Source: CAWAHD01 sp963781785 (lineage in GTDB: Bacteria > Planctomycetota > Planctomycetia > Isosphaerales > Isosphaeraceae). Taken from it: 64,000 bases of DNA. A program made the translations under genes and the position numbers. Position 1 is the stretch's first letter. Each line of letters opens with the position of its first letter. The notes under the pieces were generated by a model. It was not told the origin of the DNA, made no database searches, and saw only the letters and a list, made by a program, of their open reading frames with translations. The DNA lies in contig CAWAHD010000001.1 of the NCBI GenBank assembly GCA_963781785.1, forward strand, positions 806,001 through 870,000, read 5' to 3'. Below, piece after piece: positions 9,231-18,119 of this stretch.

Positions 9231-9454
9231 GCATGTCGCTTGAATAATCGGAACGGGTTCCTTGTCCTAAGCCTTGATGCAGATTGATGTTGTGCATGTC
9301 ACATGAATAATCGGAATATGCAGTAGCATGTATCATAACTCCATATGAAAACACCAGTTAAAGCATGTCACTTGCATAATCGGAATCTTCGGAATCTCTT
9401 GTTACAAGTTCTTATAGAACAACTGGTTAGCGTATGTCGCTTGCATAATCGGAA
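9231..9454 (+). repeat. Four-copy 23-nt direct repeat array in AT-rich DNA
   Basis: Near-identical 23-nt units begin at 9231, 9294, 9363 and 9432 (spacing 63, 69, 69). The shared sequence is GCATGTCRCWTGMATAATC followed by GGAA; the second copy includes the perfect palindrome CATGTCACATG. The 40-46-nt intervals between units are different from one another. The tract is clearly richer in A and T than its surroundings. No cas gene, recombinase or transposase is adjacent. It could be a set of recombinase- or regulator-binding sites; it is too short-unit and too variable to be called CRISPR. Confidence 0.75.
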
Positions 9455-9647
9455 CGCGGGGCTCGAAAAACTGTGGTTTCTATCGCATCATCTTTCAGAA
9501 ATTGGACTTAGGCCATGTCGGTGGCGCGATCGATACAGGGCATCCAACCGGCATTTGAGGTGTTGTCAGCGACAATGTCGCCAACTTACCGTTTGATCGT
9601 CGGGCGGAAGGTCGGCGACAAGCTGGTCGTCGCGGGTGAGGAATTCC

Positions 9648-9941
9648 ATGAACACCAAGCTGATCCCACTGAGCCGGCTGGAGGAGGACCCGCAGGGCAC
9701 CCTGAGTGAATGCCTCGACTCTGGCCAGGCGCTGGTCGTCGAGTTGCCCGACCATCGCCTCGTCTCGAACCAGGGCTTGGAACCGGCCGACGACGACGAC
9801 CTGGTCAATCGCTTGCTGAAGTCGAATCCATCGTTTCGGGCGTTGGTCGAGAAGTCGAAGGCCAGCCCGCGCCGGCCTTGCCCGCGTCAGCCCGACGCAT
9901 GCCCCGGCGCTGTGAGTCGGAAAGCGGACAGGTCCGATTGA
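9648..9941 (+). CDS. Small conserved planctomycete protein, antitoxin-like
   Basis: 97-residue protein beginning MNTKLIPLSRLEEDPQGTL, with a pattern (strand, acidic helix, GQALVVELPDHR strand, then DDDDLVNRLLKSNPSFRAL) resembling Phd/YefM-like or stand-alone antitoxin proteins that are common in planctomycete genomes. I chose the ATG at 9648 because GAGG lies six bases upstream; the open frame extends four codons further. The C-terminal ~25 residues, rich in Pro, Arg and Ser, look unlike the rest and may come from a frame change. No toxin partner is adjacent. Confidence 0.6.
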   Translation: MNTKLIPLSRLEEDPQGTLSECLDSGQALVVELPDHRLVSNQGLEPADDDDLVNRLLKSNPSFRALVEKSKASPRRPCPRQPDACPGAVSRKADRSD

Positions 9942-10027
9942 AGGCGGGGTCATCCGCCTCTGCGCCTCTTACCCTCGCGCTGCTTCGGCGAAGTAGCGCC
10001 TCTCGTTTTCTTCGCAAGATCCAGGCG

Positions 10028-10252
10028 TCATTTCCTCGTGACGGTCGGTTTTTTCGTGCGCTTTTCTCGTCCCTTGTCGTCGAGGAATCGAATCAGTGAG
10101 CCCAAAACGTCGCTCTTCCCGGTTGCAGCGCCGAGACTCCCAATGGGTTCGCTCATTCGTTTCTCCAGCCAGACGATCGGGTCGTCCCCGGTAGCGTTGA
10201 GCGCACTCTTGAGTTCCTCTCGAATCGCTTCAAGCTTTTTGGGACCGATCAC
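10028..10252 (-). CDS. Small helical protein coupled to a zincin gene
   Basis: 74 residues, unrecognised. It starts with GTG at 10252, overlapping the stop of the upstream zinc-peptidase gene (GTGA arrangement), with a strong GGAGG seven bases before the start. The sequence is mostly helical and charged (KKLEAIREELKSAL; SDVLGSLIRFLDDKG) and ends in a Lys/Thr-rich tail. Coupling to an HExxH protein suggests a two-gene system in which one partner controls the other, for example a toxin-antitoxin or sensor-protease pair; this is inference. Confidence 0.6.
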   Translation of the reverse strand: MIGPKKLEAIREELKSALNATGDDPIVWLEKRMSEPIGSLGAATGKSDVLGSLIRFLDDKGREKRTKKPTVTRK

Positions 10253-10740
10253 AGGAGTACCTCCAGCAGATTCCACAGCTCTTGAAGACGCCGTGTGGCA
10301 ATCGCAAGGGATTCGCCATGGCTCAGTAATTCCACTGTAGCCTTTGCCACCAATGCGTCGCGATCCCGTTCGTTGGTGCACAGCATGGCCCCCAAGAGCG
10401 AGGCCAAGATTTCCTCGCTGTCGATCGAAAGCCGCCCGGCGACACGCTTAGAGATTCGTGGGTGGCGCACCAAAAGCTGATGACCTCGCTCATGAGCAAG
10501 GATCGCCTCGAGTGAAAAGTCGTCGGGGTCGCGATCTCGCGCGAACGCCTCCGCATAGACGATTAGTAAGTCCTCTTCGGTTGTGCTCCCTCGCCCGTAC
10601 TGCGCTCCGCCTGTCTGGCTATAAACGTGACGGTACTCAGCGCGTCCAGCAAAACCCAATCCCCGCGCGATGCGAGCAACCCTTCGGCCGCGGGCACGGC
10701 GTTCGCCGGGGCTCAGAGGATCTGGAGCCCGAATAGCCAT
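10249..10740 (-). CDS. Putative zinc metallopeptidase (HExxH), ImmA/IrrE-like
   Basis: 163 residues with the zincin motif HERGH in FSLEAILAHERGHQLLVRH at about residues 80-98 and a downstream Glu-rich helix SEEILASLLGA, the arrangement seen in ImmA/IrrE-type peptidases, where the third ligand is a Glu about 30 residues after the motif. The N-terminal part (RRARGRRVARIARGLGF) is basic. No signal peptide is seen, so it should act in the cytoplasm. It is the first gene of a two-gene operon with the 74-aa protein. ImmA/IrrE relatives cleave repressors; no helix-turn-helix target is encoded next to it. Confidence 0.65.
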   Translation of the reverse strand: MAIRAPDPLSPGERRARGRRVARIARGLGFAGRAEYRHVYSQTGGAQYGRGSTTEEDLLIVYAEAFARDRDPDDFSLEAILAHERGHQLLVRHPRISKRVAGRLSIDSEEILASLLGAMLCTNERDRDALVAKATVELLSHGESLAIATRRLQELWNLLEVLL

Positions 10741-11068
10741 GAATCCATTCTACTCGTTTCAGCTCAAGAGTGGACTCGCCGCCACCGACAATCCCGCCCC
10801 GACGATCTGATCGACCTTGCAACTGATCCGCATCGTCGGATACCACGAATCGACTCAGCGGTGACGATTGACCGAGCAGTTGATGCCGATCTTTGGGCCG
10901 GAGACGCCGCCCCGCTCGTGCGTCCATTGCTCGACCAGTCCGGCTCGGAGACGATGGAGCGAACCTCAGCGGGAATCGGAGCCATCACAGTTCCGCAGGA
11001 GAAGCACTCATGGACGCAGCGGGTCTCAGCGTTATGGGCGTCAATTCTTTTGTACCTCAGGTGAGCCT

Positions 11069-12220
11069 GTGACTGGCCGCATCTACCTTCTGAGCAACGA
11101 TTCCAAGCTGGTCGCCATGGAGGAAGCTGCGTACGACTCGGAGGGTCTCCTGCAGAAGCTCCTGGCCGATCACCCGGATCTGCTCGCCGGGGACCAGATC
11201 AACGCCGAGGAGCCGAGGCGCTGGCTGCTCGTGAGCCGTGAGATGGCCGTGCCCGGCGAACAAGATGGGGCCGCTCGCTGGTCGCTCGACCACCTATTTC
11301 TTGATCAGGATGCCATCCCCACGCTCGTCGAAGTCAAGCGAAGCACGGACACCCGCATCCGCCGGGAGGTCGTCGGCCAGATGCTCGACTACGCAGCCAA
11401 TTCCGTCGCCTACTGGCCGGTCGAGGAGATCAAAGCCAAGTTCGAGAGCCGGTGTAACGATGACGGCAGCGATACCGAGGCGGAGCTCAGCGGGCTCCTC
11501 GGCGAGGGTCAGGACGCCTCGACGTTCTGGCAGCAAGTGAAAACAAACCTCCAGGCCGGGCGGGTGCGCTTGATCTTTATCGCCGACGAGATCCCGCCCG
11601 AGCTGCGTCGGGTCGTCGAGTTCCTCAACGGCCAGATGGACCCGGCCGAGGTACTCGCCATTGAAATCAAGCAGTTTGTCGGCGAGAACCTCAAGACGCT
11701 CGTCCCGCGTGTGCTGGGACAGACGGAAACGTCTCGTCAGAAAAAGGGCGTGGGTCGTGGCGAAACACGGCAGTGGGACGAGGCGTCGTTCTTTTCGGAT
11801 CTGAGTCAAAGAAGCGGTGAACAAGAGGCGGCAGTTGCTCGACAACTTCTCGAATGGGCGAAGAAACACAGTCTCCGTATCTGGTGGGGCCAGGGCAAGC
11901 AAGACGGATCGTGCTTTCCGACGTACGTCAACAGGTTCGGCCAGCACTTTCTCTTCTGCGTCTGGACCTATGGCAGGGTCGAAATCCAGTTTCAGCGCAT
12001 GAACACGCGTCCCTTCGCCGACGAAGCCAAACGGACGGAACTTGTCGATCGGCTTTCGGCGATCGGACTCCCGATACCTCGCGATGCTCTGAACAGGCGA
12101 CCGGCCTTCGGACTGGGTTTGTTAAAAGAACCCGCTGTTCTCGCCAAGTTCTTGGAGGCGTTCGACTGGGTGCTGACGGAAATCAAGAAGGTTGAGAGCG
12201 TTGGGGGTACGCCTTCCTGA
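11069..12220 (+). CDS. PD-(D/E)XK nuclease-fold protein of unknown role
   Basis: 383-residue protein read from a GTG at 11069, preceded by AGGTGA; the open frame extends upstream to 10868 but that part is Arg/Ser-rich and looks non-coding. The segment LFLDQDAIPTLVEVKRS (about residues 76-92) has the D-x(n)-E-V-K signature of restriction-endonuclease-like folds, followed by RREVVGQMLDYAANSV, as in NucS/DUF91-type and DUF4268-like proteins. The C-terminal half (LLEWAKKHSLRIWWGQGKQDGSC) looks like a separate alpha/beta domain. It may bind or cut DNA in a defence or repair role; substrate unknown. Confidence 0.65.
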   Translation: MTGRIYLLSNDSKLVAMEEAAYDSEGLLQKLLADHPDLLAGDQINAEEPRRWLLVSREMAVPGEQDGAARWSLDHLFLDQDAIPTLVEVKRSTDTRIRREVVGQMLDYAANSVAYWPVEEIKAKFESRCNDDGSDTEAELSGLLGEGQDASTFWQQVKTNLQAGRVRLIFIADEIPPELRRVVEFLNGQMDPAEVLAIEIKQFVGENLKTLVPRVLGQTETSRQKKGVGRGETRQWDEASFFSDLSQRSGEQEAAVARQLLEWAKKHSLRIWWGQGKQDGSCFPTYVNRFGQHFLFCVWTYGRVEIQFQRMNTRPFADEAKRTELVDRLSAIGLPIPRDALNRRPAFGLGLLKEPAVLAKFLEAFDWVLTEIKKVESVGGTPS

Positions 12221-12449
12221 AGTTCTGCTTGGGCAGCGTCACATCCTGGTGGCCATGCTCGTCGATGTCGAAGTCTTCGTCGGTTAGGCGTTCCGGGTCA
12301 ATATCACCGCCGTACTCCGGTTCAGCATCCTCCGAAAACCGGGTATGACCTTGCGCCAAGAAGCTCGGGAGAGGAGAATCGTCTGATCCTCTAGACGGCA
12401 TCAGGTCGGCGCTTGAGACGTGCTCAGGTAGTTCCGCGGCGCCGTTCAA
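12183..12449 (-). CDS. Acidic small protein, doubtful
   Basis: 88-codon frame overlapping the 3' end of the PD-(D/E)XK gene by 38 bases on the other strand. The product is strongly acidic (EYGGDIDPERLTDEDFDIDE). The start would be a TTG without a clear ribosome-binding site, and no family is recognised. It could be a real small protein or the tail of a truncated gene. Confidence 0.3.
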   Translation of the reverse strand: MNGAAELPEHVSSADLMPSRGSDDSPLPSFLAQGHTRFSEDAEPEYGGDIDPERLTDEDFDIDEHGHQDVTLPKQNFRKAYPQRSQPS

Positions 12450-12535
12450 GACCGCCTACAATCTCCCAGGAGAAGCCGCCGGCTGCGATCTGTGGAAGAG
12501 GTGCAGAGGGCGATTGTCGCCCCTCAGCGAGCCTT

Positions 12536-12904
12536 TTACCCCGCAAGTCGACCAATCGTCAGGCTCTCGTACGCTCGACGCGCCCACGCCTGCGGAATGG
12601 ATGATTTAGTTCGCCGCGCCCTGCGTTGCACCCAACGCGCCGCCAGGGCGCGGTCCTTGCCTGGCAAATGCAGCAGGTAAAGCAAACCCATCTCCCTGAG
12701 AAACGCATCAGCCTTCTGGTCTTTGAGTATCACTTCCTCTGTGATGACGTCGAGAACCCGCGCGTGAGATGCCGTGTCGATCCTTCCGAGCAGCCAGTAG
12801 CCGAGCGACATCGCCTCAAGAGTCCAGGGCCCCCAGGATTTTCCGTCCTCAGCGAGCAGTTGCCAATCCGTAGCCTCGATCGCGGCGAGCATGTAGTAGA
12901 GCAT
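12536..12904 (-). CDS. Conserved hypothetical protein coupled to a secreted protein
   Basis: 122 residues beginning MLYYMLAAIEATDWQLLAED, no recognised domain, no membrane segment, basic C terminus. Its ATG directly follows the TAG of the upstream gene (TAGATG), so the two are translated from one message. The upstream partner is exported, so this protein may be cytoplasmic housekeeping for the same task, but nothing specific can be said. Confidence 0.55.
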   Translation of the reverse strand: MLYYMLAAIEATDWQLLAEDGKSWGPWTLEAMSLGYWLLGRIDTASHARVLDVITEEVILKDQKADAFLREMGLLYLLHLPGKDRALAARWVQRRARRTKSSIPQAWARRAYESLTIGRLAG

Positions 12905-13561
12905 CTACCTCTGCACCGTTTCGCTCTTTGGGGAGACGCCGTTTGCAGCTAGTCGGCGAATGTACTCCTCTATGTGAGGATTCACGGCCGCAGACTGGAT
13001 GACACATCGAACCCTAACCGCGATGCCTTGTTGCCGCCTCGCCGGATTGTTTTGTTGTGGGGCCAGCAGAGATCCGACGTATCTTGGGACATGGATGCTT
13101 GCGGCTTCACTACCTCGACGTCCATCTAGTCCTACCAAACGAAGCGTGAATGAATGATAGGTCTTCTGGGCACCTTCAAACGGGACGCGGAAGTCACTGC
13201 CCATGGCAAGCCAGCCGGCCATGACGAACGGGCGATCGAGGTATCTTGTCGGATTCGCGTTGATACTTTCCAATGGCACTTCGTCACCTACGGGGGGAAT
13301 AGTCTCCGGACTTCCGACTGGCCTCTCGGCCGACTGACTCGCCTCAATGGCTTCAAAGCCAAGATACGAAATCACTCGGTTAAGGGCTGATTCTGGCAGT
13401 ACTTCAACGTGCGCGAGCGACTTGGCGGCTGCAATTCGCTTGACGTGGTCGGCCGAAACAAGCTGGTCAATCCACTCCGCGACTTTCGCTTTTTCCTGTG
13501 ACCAAGCCGGTGCGGTAAGCAACGCGATGCAGGATGCCAGCAGTAAGGTGGTCCAGCGCAT
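12905..13561 (-). CDS. Secreted protein of unknown function
   Basis: 218 residues starting MRWTTLLLASCIALLTAPAW, a clear signal peptide with likely cleavage after the Ala-Trp-Ser region, preceded by AGAGGA seven bases from the ATG at 13561. The open frame runs further upstream but that part lacks a supported start. The mature part has a HEAT-like segment (DQLVSADHVKRIAAAKSLA) and then a beta-rich domain with NPTRYLDRPFVMAGW that resembles small OB-like or DUF-type secreted domains. First gene of a two-gene operon. Confidence 0.65.
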   Translation of the reverse strand: MRWTTLLLASCIALLTAPAWSQEKAKVAEWIDQLVSADHVKRIAAAKSLAHVEVLPESALNRVISYLGFEAIEASQSAERPVGSPETIPPVGDEVPLESINANPTRYLDRPFVMAGWLAMGSDFRVPFEGAQKTYHSFTLRLVGLDGRRGSEAASIHVPRYVGSLLAPQQNNPARRQQGIAVRVRCVIQSAAVNPHIEEYIRRLAANGVSPKSETVQR

Positions 13562-14449
13562 GGTGTATCCTCTCCCTCGAGGCATTACTTCGCGAGGTCT
13601 TGACTCGAGCACCAACTCCAGTCTAACGCGTCCGGATCGCGTTGCAATTCCCCGTGCGACAACGCGCGACCTGGCTGAACCCTCCACGAACGCTCGCGGG
13701 CCTCGACCGTCCGAGTACAGATCCACCCCGGCGTGGAGAGAAGGTGGGACAGGCATCGCGAGACAGAAGAAGAGGAAGGGCGACATCACCAGCCGAGCCA
13801 ACGCCTGTCGTATTCTTCAATCGCGATCGGTTGGACTTGCGGTGGTCGGTTCGAGCCGATAATCCAATACCTGTATTTCCTCCGGCGACAGTCAACGGCG
13901 CTGAGATGGTGGTCGAAAATCCCCTGAGAAAAGTAGGTCCACGGCGGGTCTCAGTCCGCAACGCGCGACAAGGAACGCCCTTGCCTGTGGGCCCTGCGGC
14001 GCCAGCGGGTTACTCGAATTTGAAACCGGGTCCGACCCCGAGGCGCTCCCCGATTATTCCGTCGTCTATGGACGACGACGACGGCGACACGGAAAATATG
14101 GTCGCGAGACCTGGTGCCAAGAGTGCACCGGCTCCGCCAACCGGTCGTCGGTATCCTGACTTGAAACTCATTTGCCAATTCGTTGGGCGAACGACATTAT
14201 TACTTATACTGGACTACTTGTTCAGTCGTCGGAACTTCGTCAAAGCGACGACGGTGACGGAGCCCTTCCCTGATGGCCTCGCTCTCGGTAATTCGCGCCA
14301 CTGCGACGAACTCCGCGCTCCCGAGCCCCATCCTTAGTGCGCTGTCGCAAGAGAGTCCCAGGCGAGGCGCAGAAGTCCTGATCCCTCGACTGAAAATCGG
14401 GCTCCGACGGTGCCCGTCACCCGCTACGCATCACTTTTTCCGTCCGTGA
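13562..14449. other. Non-coding stretch before the WD40-cyclase gene
   Basis: Nearly 0.9 kb in which the only open frames are Arg/Pro-rich and match no family. I see no repeat of the window's main families, no tRNA and no convincing promoter. It may contain decayed sequence. Confidence 0.5.
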
Positions 14450-14725
14450 GAATTCATAACGTTCGGTTGCACCGACACTGAGCGACGCTATGCCAGGGCG
14501 ACCAGGTCCGAGCAAGATCCCCGAGGGCTTCCGCGCGCGACAGCGCTCCGTGGCCACCAGCACGGAATCGCGGGCATCGCTTGGTCGCCCAATGGGAGAG
14601 CACTCGCGTCGGCTTCGAAGGCCGGAACGATCTGGATTTGGAATGCGTCTAGGGGCCAGAAAGACCAGTCTCTATCAGGTACCCTCTGTGCGGGTGGAAA
14701 CGCTGTATGGTCCCCCGATGGAAAG

Positions 14726-17644
14726 ATGCTTGCGTGCGACCGGAACGGCGACGTGCTGCTTTGGGACGCGAAGAGCGGGATGGGGGTCTCGCCCGCCAGG
14801 TTGCGCCGCGCCGCTGCGAACGCGATGGCGTGGTCGCCCGATGGCCGAAGGATTGCGTTAGGTTGCAGAGACGGAGTGGTGCTGCTCTGGGACGTGTTGC
14901 ACGAGAGGTTGGACGCCGCCCTCAACGGACACTCCCAACAGGTCAATTCTGTGGGTTGGTCGCCGGACGGCAAAACGCTTGCCTCATGCTCGGCGGACCG
15001 CACTGTGTGGATCTGGGGCACTGAGGAGAAAAACGTCAAGAGGCTTCTCAGGGGGCATACTGAGGGAGTGAACATCGTGGCTTGGTCCCCAGACGGCAGT
15101 GTGCTCGCCTCGGCGTCAGCGGATCAAACCATATGGATTTGGGATGCTAACTCCTGGACGCCGATCCGAATTCTTGAGGGCCATGCGCGGCCTATCCACG
15201 GGCTCTCCTTCTCCTACGACAGCAAGATCCTCGCCTCGAGAGCTGACAATGTCCGGCTTTGGCGGTGCGGGCTTTGGCAGACGGTAGGCGTCCTGGACGA
15301 TCCGGCGGATCCTTCGATTAGTCGCGGGTTGGCCTTTCACCCAAGAACCCATGCGCTTGCTACGATCGGTGACTTCGGGACTTCAGTCCGTGTTTGGGAT
15401 TACAACCTTAAGACTCTCCTCGGGGCAGCCCCGTTAGCTTCAACGGTCTGTTACGCGAACGCCAAGGTAGTGCTCGTCGGCGATACGGGCGTAGGCAAGT
15501 CCGGATTAGGGCTTGTTCTGAGCGGTCAGCCATTCGCACCCACGGAGTCAAGCCACGGCCGGCGAGTGTGGACATTCGACTTTTCGGACTGCGAATTCGA
15601 AGATGGACGACGGGAAACGCGCGAGACTTTACTTTGGGATATGGCGGGCCAGCCGGGTTACCGTCTCGTTCATCAGCTGCACCTGAACGAAGTAGCAGTT
15701 GCGCTCATTGTGTTCGACGCGAGGAGCGAGACGGACCCGTTCGCCGGAGTTCGGCATTGGGACCGCGCCCTGCGTCAATCCCAGCGCGTACAGGGCGACA
15801 CGGCTCTCCCTTTGCGCAAGTTCCTGGTCGCTGCACGCACCGACAGAGGCGGTATCGGCGTCAGCGCTAAGAGGATAGAAGCGTTGAAATCCGAGATTTC
15901 CTCAGACGGCTATTTTGAGACAAGTGCCAAGGAGGGAAAATGTATGGAGGATCTGGCCCAGTCAATCCGAGGCGCGATCAACTGGGACTTGCTTCCAAAG
16001 GTCGCCTCCAACGACTTGTTCCAACGGATTAAGGCATTTCTTTTGTCAGAGAAGGTGTCGGGGCGGCTGCTCTCCACGGTTGATGACCTGTTCCGCGCGT
16101 TTGTTAGAAGTGGCGAAGATAGTGGCGCTCTCTCGAACTTGCGCGCTCAGTTTGAGACCTGCATCGGGCGCGTCGAGGCGCGCGATCTGATCAAACGACT
16201 GAGTTTCGGCGACTTCGTATTGCTGCAGCCCGAGATGCTGGACACCTACGCTTCGTCATTAGTCAACGCAGCCAAGGAGGAGCCAGATGGGCTCGGCTCC
16301 ATCGCTGAAGAGGATGCCCGGGTAGGTCGCTTCGCCGTGCCGGCGGATGAGCGTCTCAAAGACAGGGTGAATGAGAAGCTGCTGCTGATCGCAACAGTCG
16401 AGGATTTGCTCCGACACGAGATCGCTCTACGCGAGTACGCTGACGACGGAACTCATCTGGTGTTCCCTTCTCAGCTCACTCGGGAGCATCCGGATTTGCC
16501 CGATCCGGACGGGAAGGCAGTAGTGTTCACCTTCGACGGGCCCCTTATGAATATCTATGCGACTTTGGCCGTGCGGCTGTCTCACAGTGGACTCTTTGAG
16601 AGGAAGGATATGTGGAAGAATGCGGTTACGTATGGCGCGAAGCCTGGCGGGGTCTGCGGGATGTTTCTGCGCGAGATCCAAGAGGGTCTGGGGGAGCTCA
16701 CGCTATTCTTCGACCGAGCGGCGAGTCCGGGCACGAGATTCCAATTCGAGGACTACATCCATACTCACCTGCGTCGTTGGGCCCTACCTGAGACGATCAC
16801 ATGCCGACGCATAGTTACGTGTGCGATGTGCGGGTTTGTAGTGACCGACCAGCTTCGTGCGATACGGAAAAAACAGAATCTTGATTGGCTGAAGTGTCCT
16901 GGTTGTGGCAAGAAACTGTCACTCCGTGACGACGGCGGCCGAGTTGCCTTCTCGAAGCCTTCGGCTGTTCCCAAGATCGACGAGGCAGCTAACACACGGC
17001 GCGACCGCGACGCTGGGTTAGTATCCGCTTCAGGTGAAATGCGAACTCAGGGGTTTGAGAAATGGGCCGGGTCGTCGCAGGTCAACCTAGCCATTGTTTT
17101 CACCGACATCGTGGGATCGACGGCGCTGGGTCTGAAGTTGGGGAACGAGGCCATGGGCATGGTCCGTCGCGATCACTTCCAGCAAGCTCGGCGATGCTGC
17201 GAGCAGAATGATGGATATGAGATAAAGACGATCGGAGATTCGTTCATGGTTGCATTTCGTACCGTCACCAAGGCACTAAGTTTTGCTCTCGCGCTCCACT
17301 CTGAGCCGGGCCACGAACGCGTTCAAATCCGCGCCGGTATCCACGTGGGAGTGGTAAAAATCGAGGAAGAGGACGCCTTCGGATCGATGGTAAATTACAC
17401 CGCCCGGATCGTCGGCAAAGCAGAGGGGGCGGAAATCTGGGTGAGCGAGCGTGCCAAATCGGATATTGACGAGGAGAGGGCACAGATCCACAGCGGATTA
17501 GGTTGGGCTAGACATACGAATCTTGAATTGAAAGGGTTTCCGGGGCACCACCGTCTCTGGTCGATTGATCCTTCGCCCTCCAAATCCAGGCGAAACGGGA
17601 GCTTCTCGCCCAAAAAGGGAAGGAGAGCGACGAATGGGGTTTAG
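14726..17644 (+). CDS. WD40 - Roc/Ras-like GTPase - zinc ribbon - class III nucleotide cyclase fusion
   Basis: A 972-residue signalling protein. Residues 1 to about 230 are WD40 repeats (AMAWSPDGRRIALG, SVGWSPDGKTLASCSADRT, IVAWSPDGSVLASASADQT). A GTPase follows: P-loop VLVGDTGVGKSGLG at about 249-262, G3 WDMAGQPGYR near 305, G4-like ARTD near 373 and G5-like ETSAKEG near 399, closest to Roc/Rab-type GTPases. A long helical region precedes a zinc ribbon (CAMC...CPGC, about 700-730). The end (about 788-950) is an adenylate/guanylate cyclase domain with IVFTDIVGST (metal Asp), KTIGDS (Lys and second Asp) and VNYTARI (Asn/Arg), so it looks catalytically complete. ATG 14726 lies inside a WD40 repeat; the same frame is open from 14450 and encodes at least one more repeat, so the true N terminus is upstream. 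Confidence 0.85.
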   Translation: MLACDRNGDVLLWDAKSGMGVSPARLRRAAANAMAWSPDGRRIALGCRDGVVLLWDVLHERLDAALNGHSQQVNSVGWSPDGKTLASCSADRTVWIWGTEEKNVKRLLRGHTEGVNIVAWSPDGSVLASASADQTIWIWDANSWTPIRILEGHARPIHGLSFSYDSKILASRADNVRLWRCGLWQTVGVLDDPADPSISRGLAFHPRTHALATIGDFGTSVRVWDYNLKTLLGAAPLASTVCYANAKVVLVGDTGVGKSGLGLVLSGQPFAPTESSHGRRVWTFDFSDCEFEDGRRETRETLLWDMAGQPGYRLVHQLHLNEVAVALIVFDARSETDPFAGVRHWDRALRQSQRVQGDTALPLRKFLVAARTDRGGIGVSAKRIEALKSEISSDGYFETSAKEGKCMEDLAQSIRGAINWDLLPKVASNDLFQRIKAFLLSEKVSGRLLSTVDDLFRAFVRSGEDSGALSNLRAQFETCIGRVEARDLIKRLSFGDFVLLQPEMLDTYASSLVNAAKEEPDGLGSIAEEDARVGRFAVPADERLKDRVNEKLLLIATVEDLLRHEIALREYADDGTHLVFPSQLTREHPDLPDPDGKAVVFTFDGPLMNIYATLAVRLSHSGLFERKDMWKNAVTYGAKPGGVCGMFLREIQEGLGELTLFFDRAASPGTRFQFEDYIHTHLRRWALPETITCRRIVTCAMCGFVVTDQLRAIRKKQNLDWLKCPGCGKKLSLRDDGGRVAFSKPSAVPKIDEAANTRRDRDAGLVSASGEMRTQGFEKWAGSSQVNLAIVFTDIVGSTALGLKLGNEAMGMVRRDHFQQARRCCEQNDGYEIKTIGDSFMVAFRTVTKALSFALALHSEPGHERVQIRAGIHVGVVKIEEEDAFGSMVNYTARIVGKAEGAEIWVSERAKSDIDEERAQIHSGLGWARHTNLELKGFPGHHRLWSIDPSPSKSRRNGSFSPKKGRRATNGV

Positions 17645-18119
17645 GACCTCGGCCCACTCAAGCCTGCCTGATCACGCCAGGGTCGGGGGAATTTGGCGGC
17701 TGATCACAAAGGTGGAATTGGAACGTGGTATATCCCCAGAGTTCCCTGAAGAAGATCGAGGGGTTGTTCCTGGCCAAGATAATCGATGGCTGAATCTCAA
17801 CTGCTGAGCAACTTCTCCGAGGTCGATGTCGGGCGGACTAAAGTGCCGCGGCTACGGAAACGGCCCAGAGAAGAGGCCACCGGTAGTTCCACGGGACCGG
17901 CGCATCTCCCAGCGATTATCTTGACTCACAACGTGTCAAAGATCGTGACCGCTCTCACGGGTCGGGAGTAAGCGGTACAGCAAACCCAAAGTTGATCCAT
18001 CGGTACGCATCTGCGCCCGAACGGAGTCGAAACGCAGGCGCTCCCAGGTTTTGCCAAGCGAACGAACCGAAGTGCGGCGAGAAGACTGTTGTCAGGAAAT
18101 CGCGGCGCCACGTGTGGCA
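17645..18119. other. Intergenic region between the cyclase fusion and the HEPN gene
   Basis: About 475 bases separating two convergent genes. Short open frames (for example one ending near 17807) have no recognisable similarity. I saw no strong terminator hairpin. Confidence 0.5.

Larger units (their letters stand above)
8547..9647. other. Long non-coding stretch with two repeat families
   Basis: About 1.1 kb with no convincing gene. It carries four REP-like palindromes (8858-8993), a GC-rich part with further hairpin potential near 9000-9020, and then an AT-richer island (about 9215-9510) with a four-copy 23-nt repeat. Short open frames here have no recognisable family and no supporting ribosome-binding site. 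Confidence 0.6.

Noticed and set aside
9231..9454. CRISPR array
   Set aside because: Repeat units are only 23 nt, differ from each other, number four, have 40-46-nt intervals and no cas gene or leader is near. Better described as repeated binding-site-like units.
9515..9709. 64-codon frame upstream of the antitoxin-like gene
   Set aside because: Overlaps the better-supported gene at 9648 in another frame and has no similarity I can name.
13642..14337. 231-codon plus-strand frame
   Set aside because: Arg/Pro-rich, no recognisable domain, overlaps the antisense N-terminal region of the secreted protein, and no ribosome-binding site was seen.
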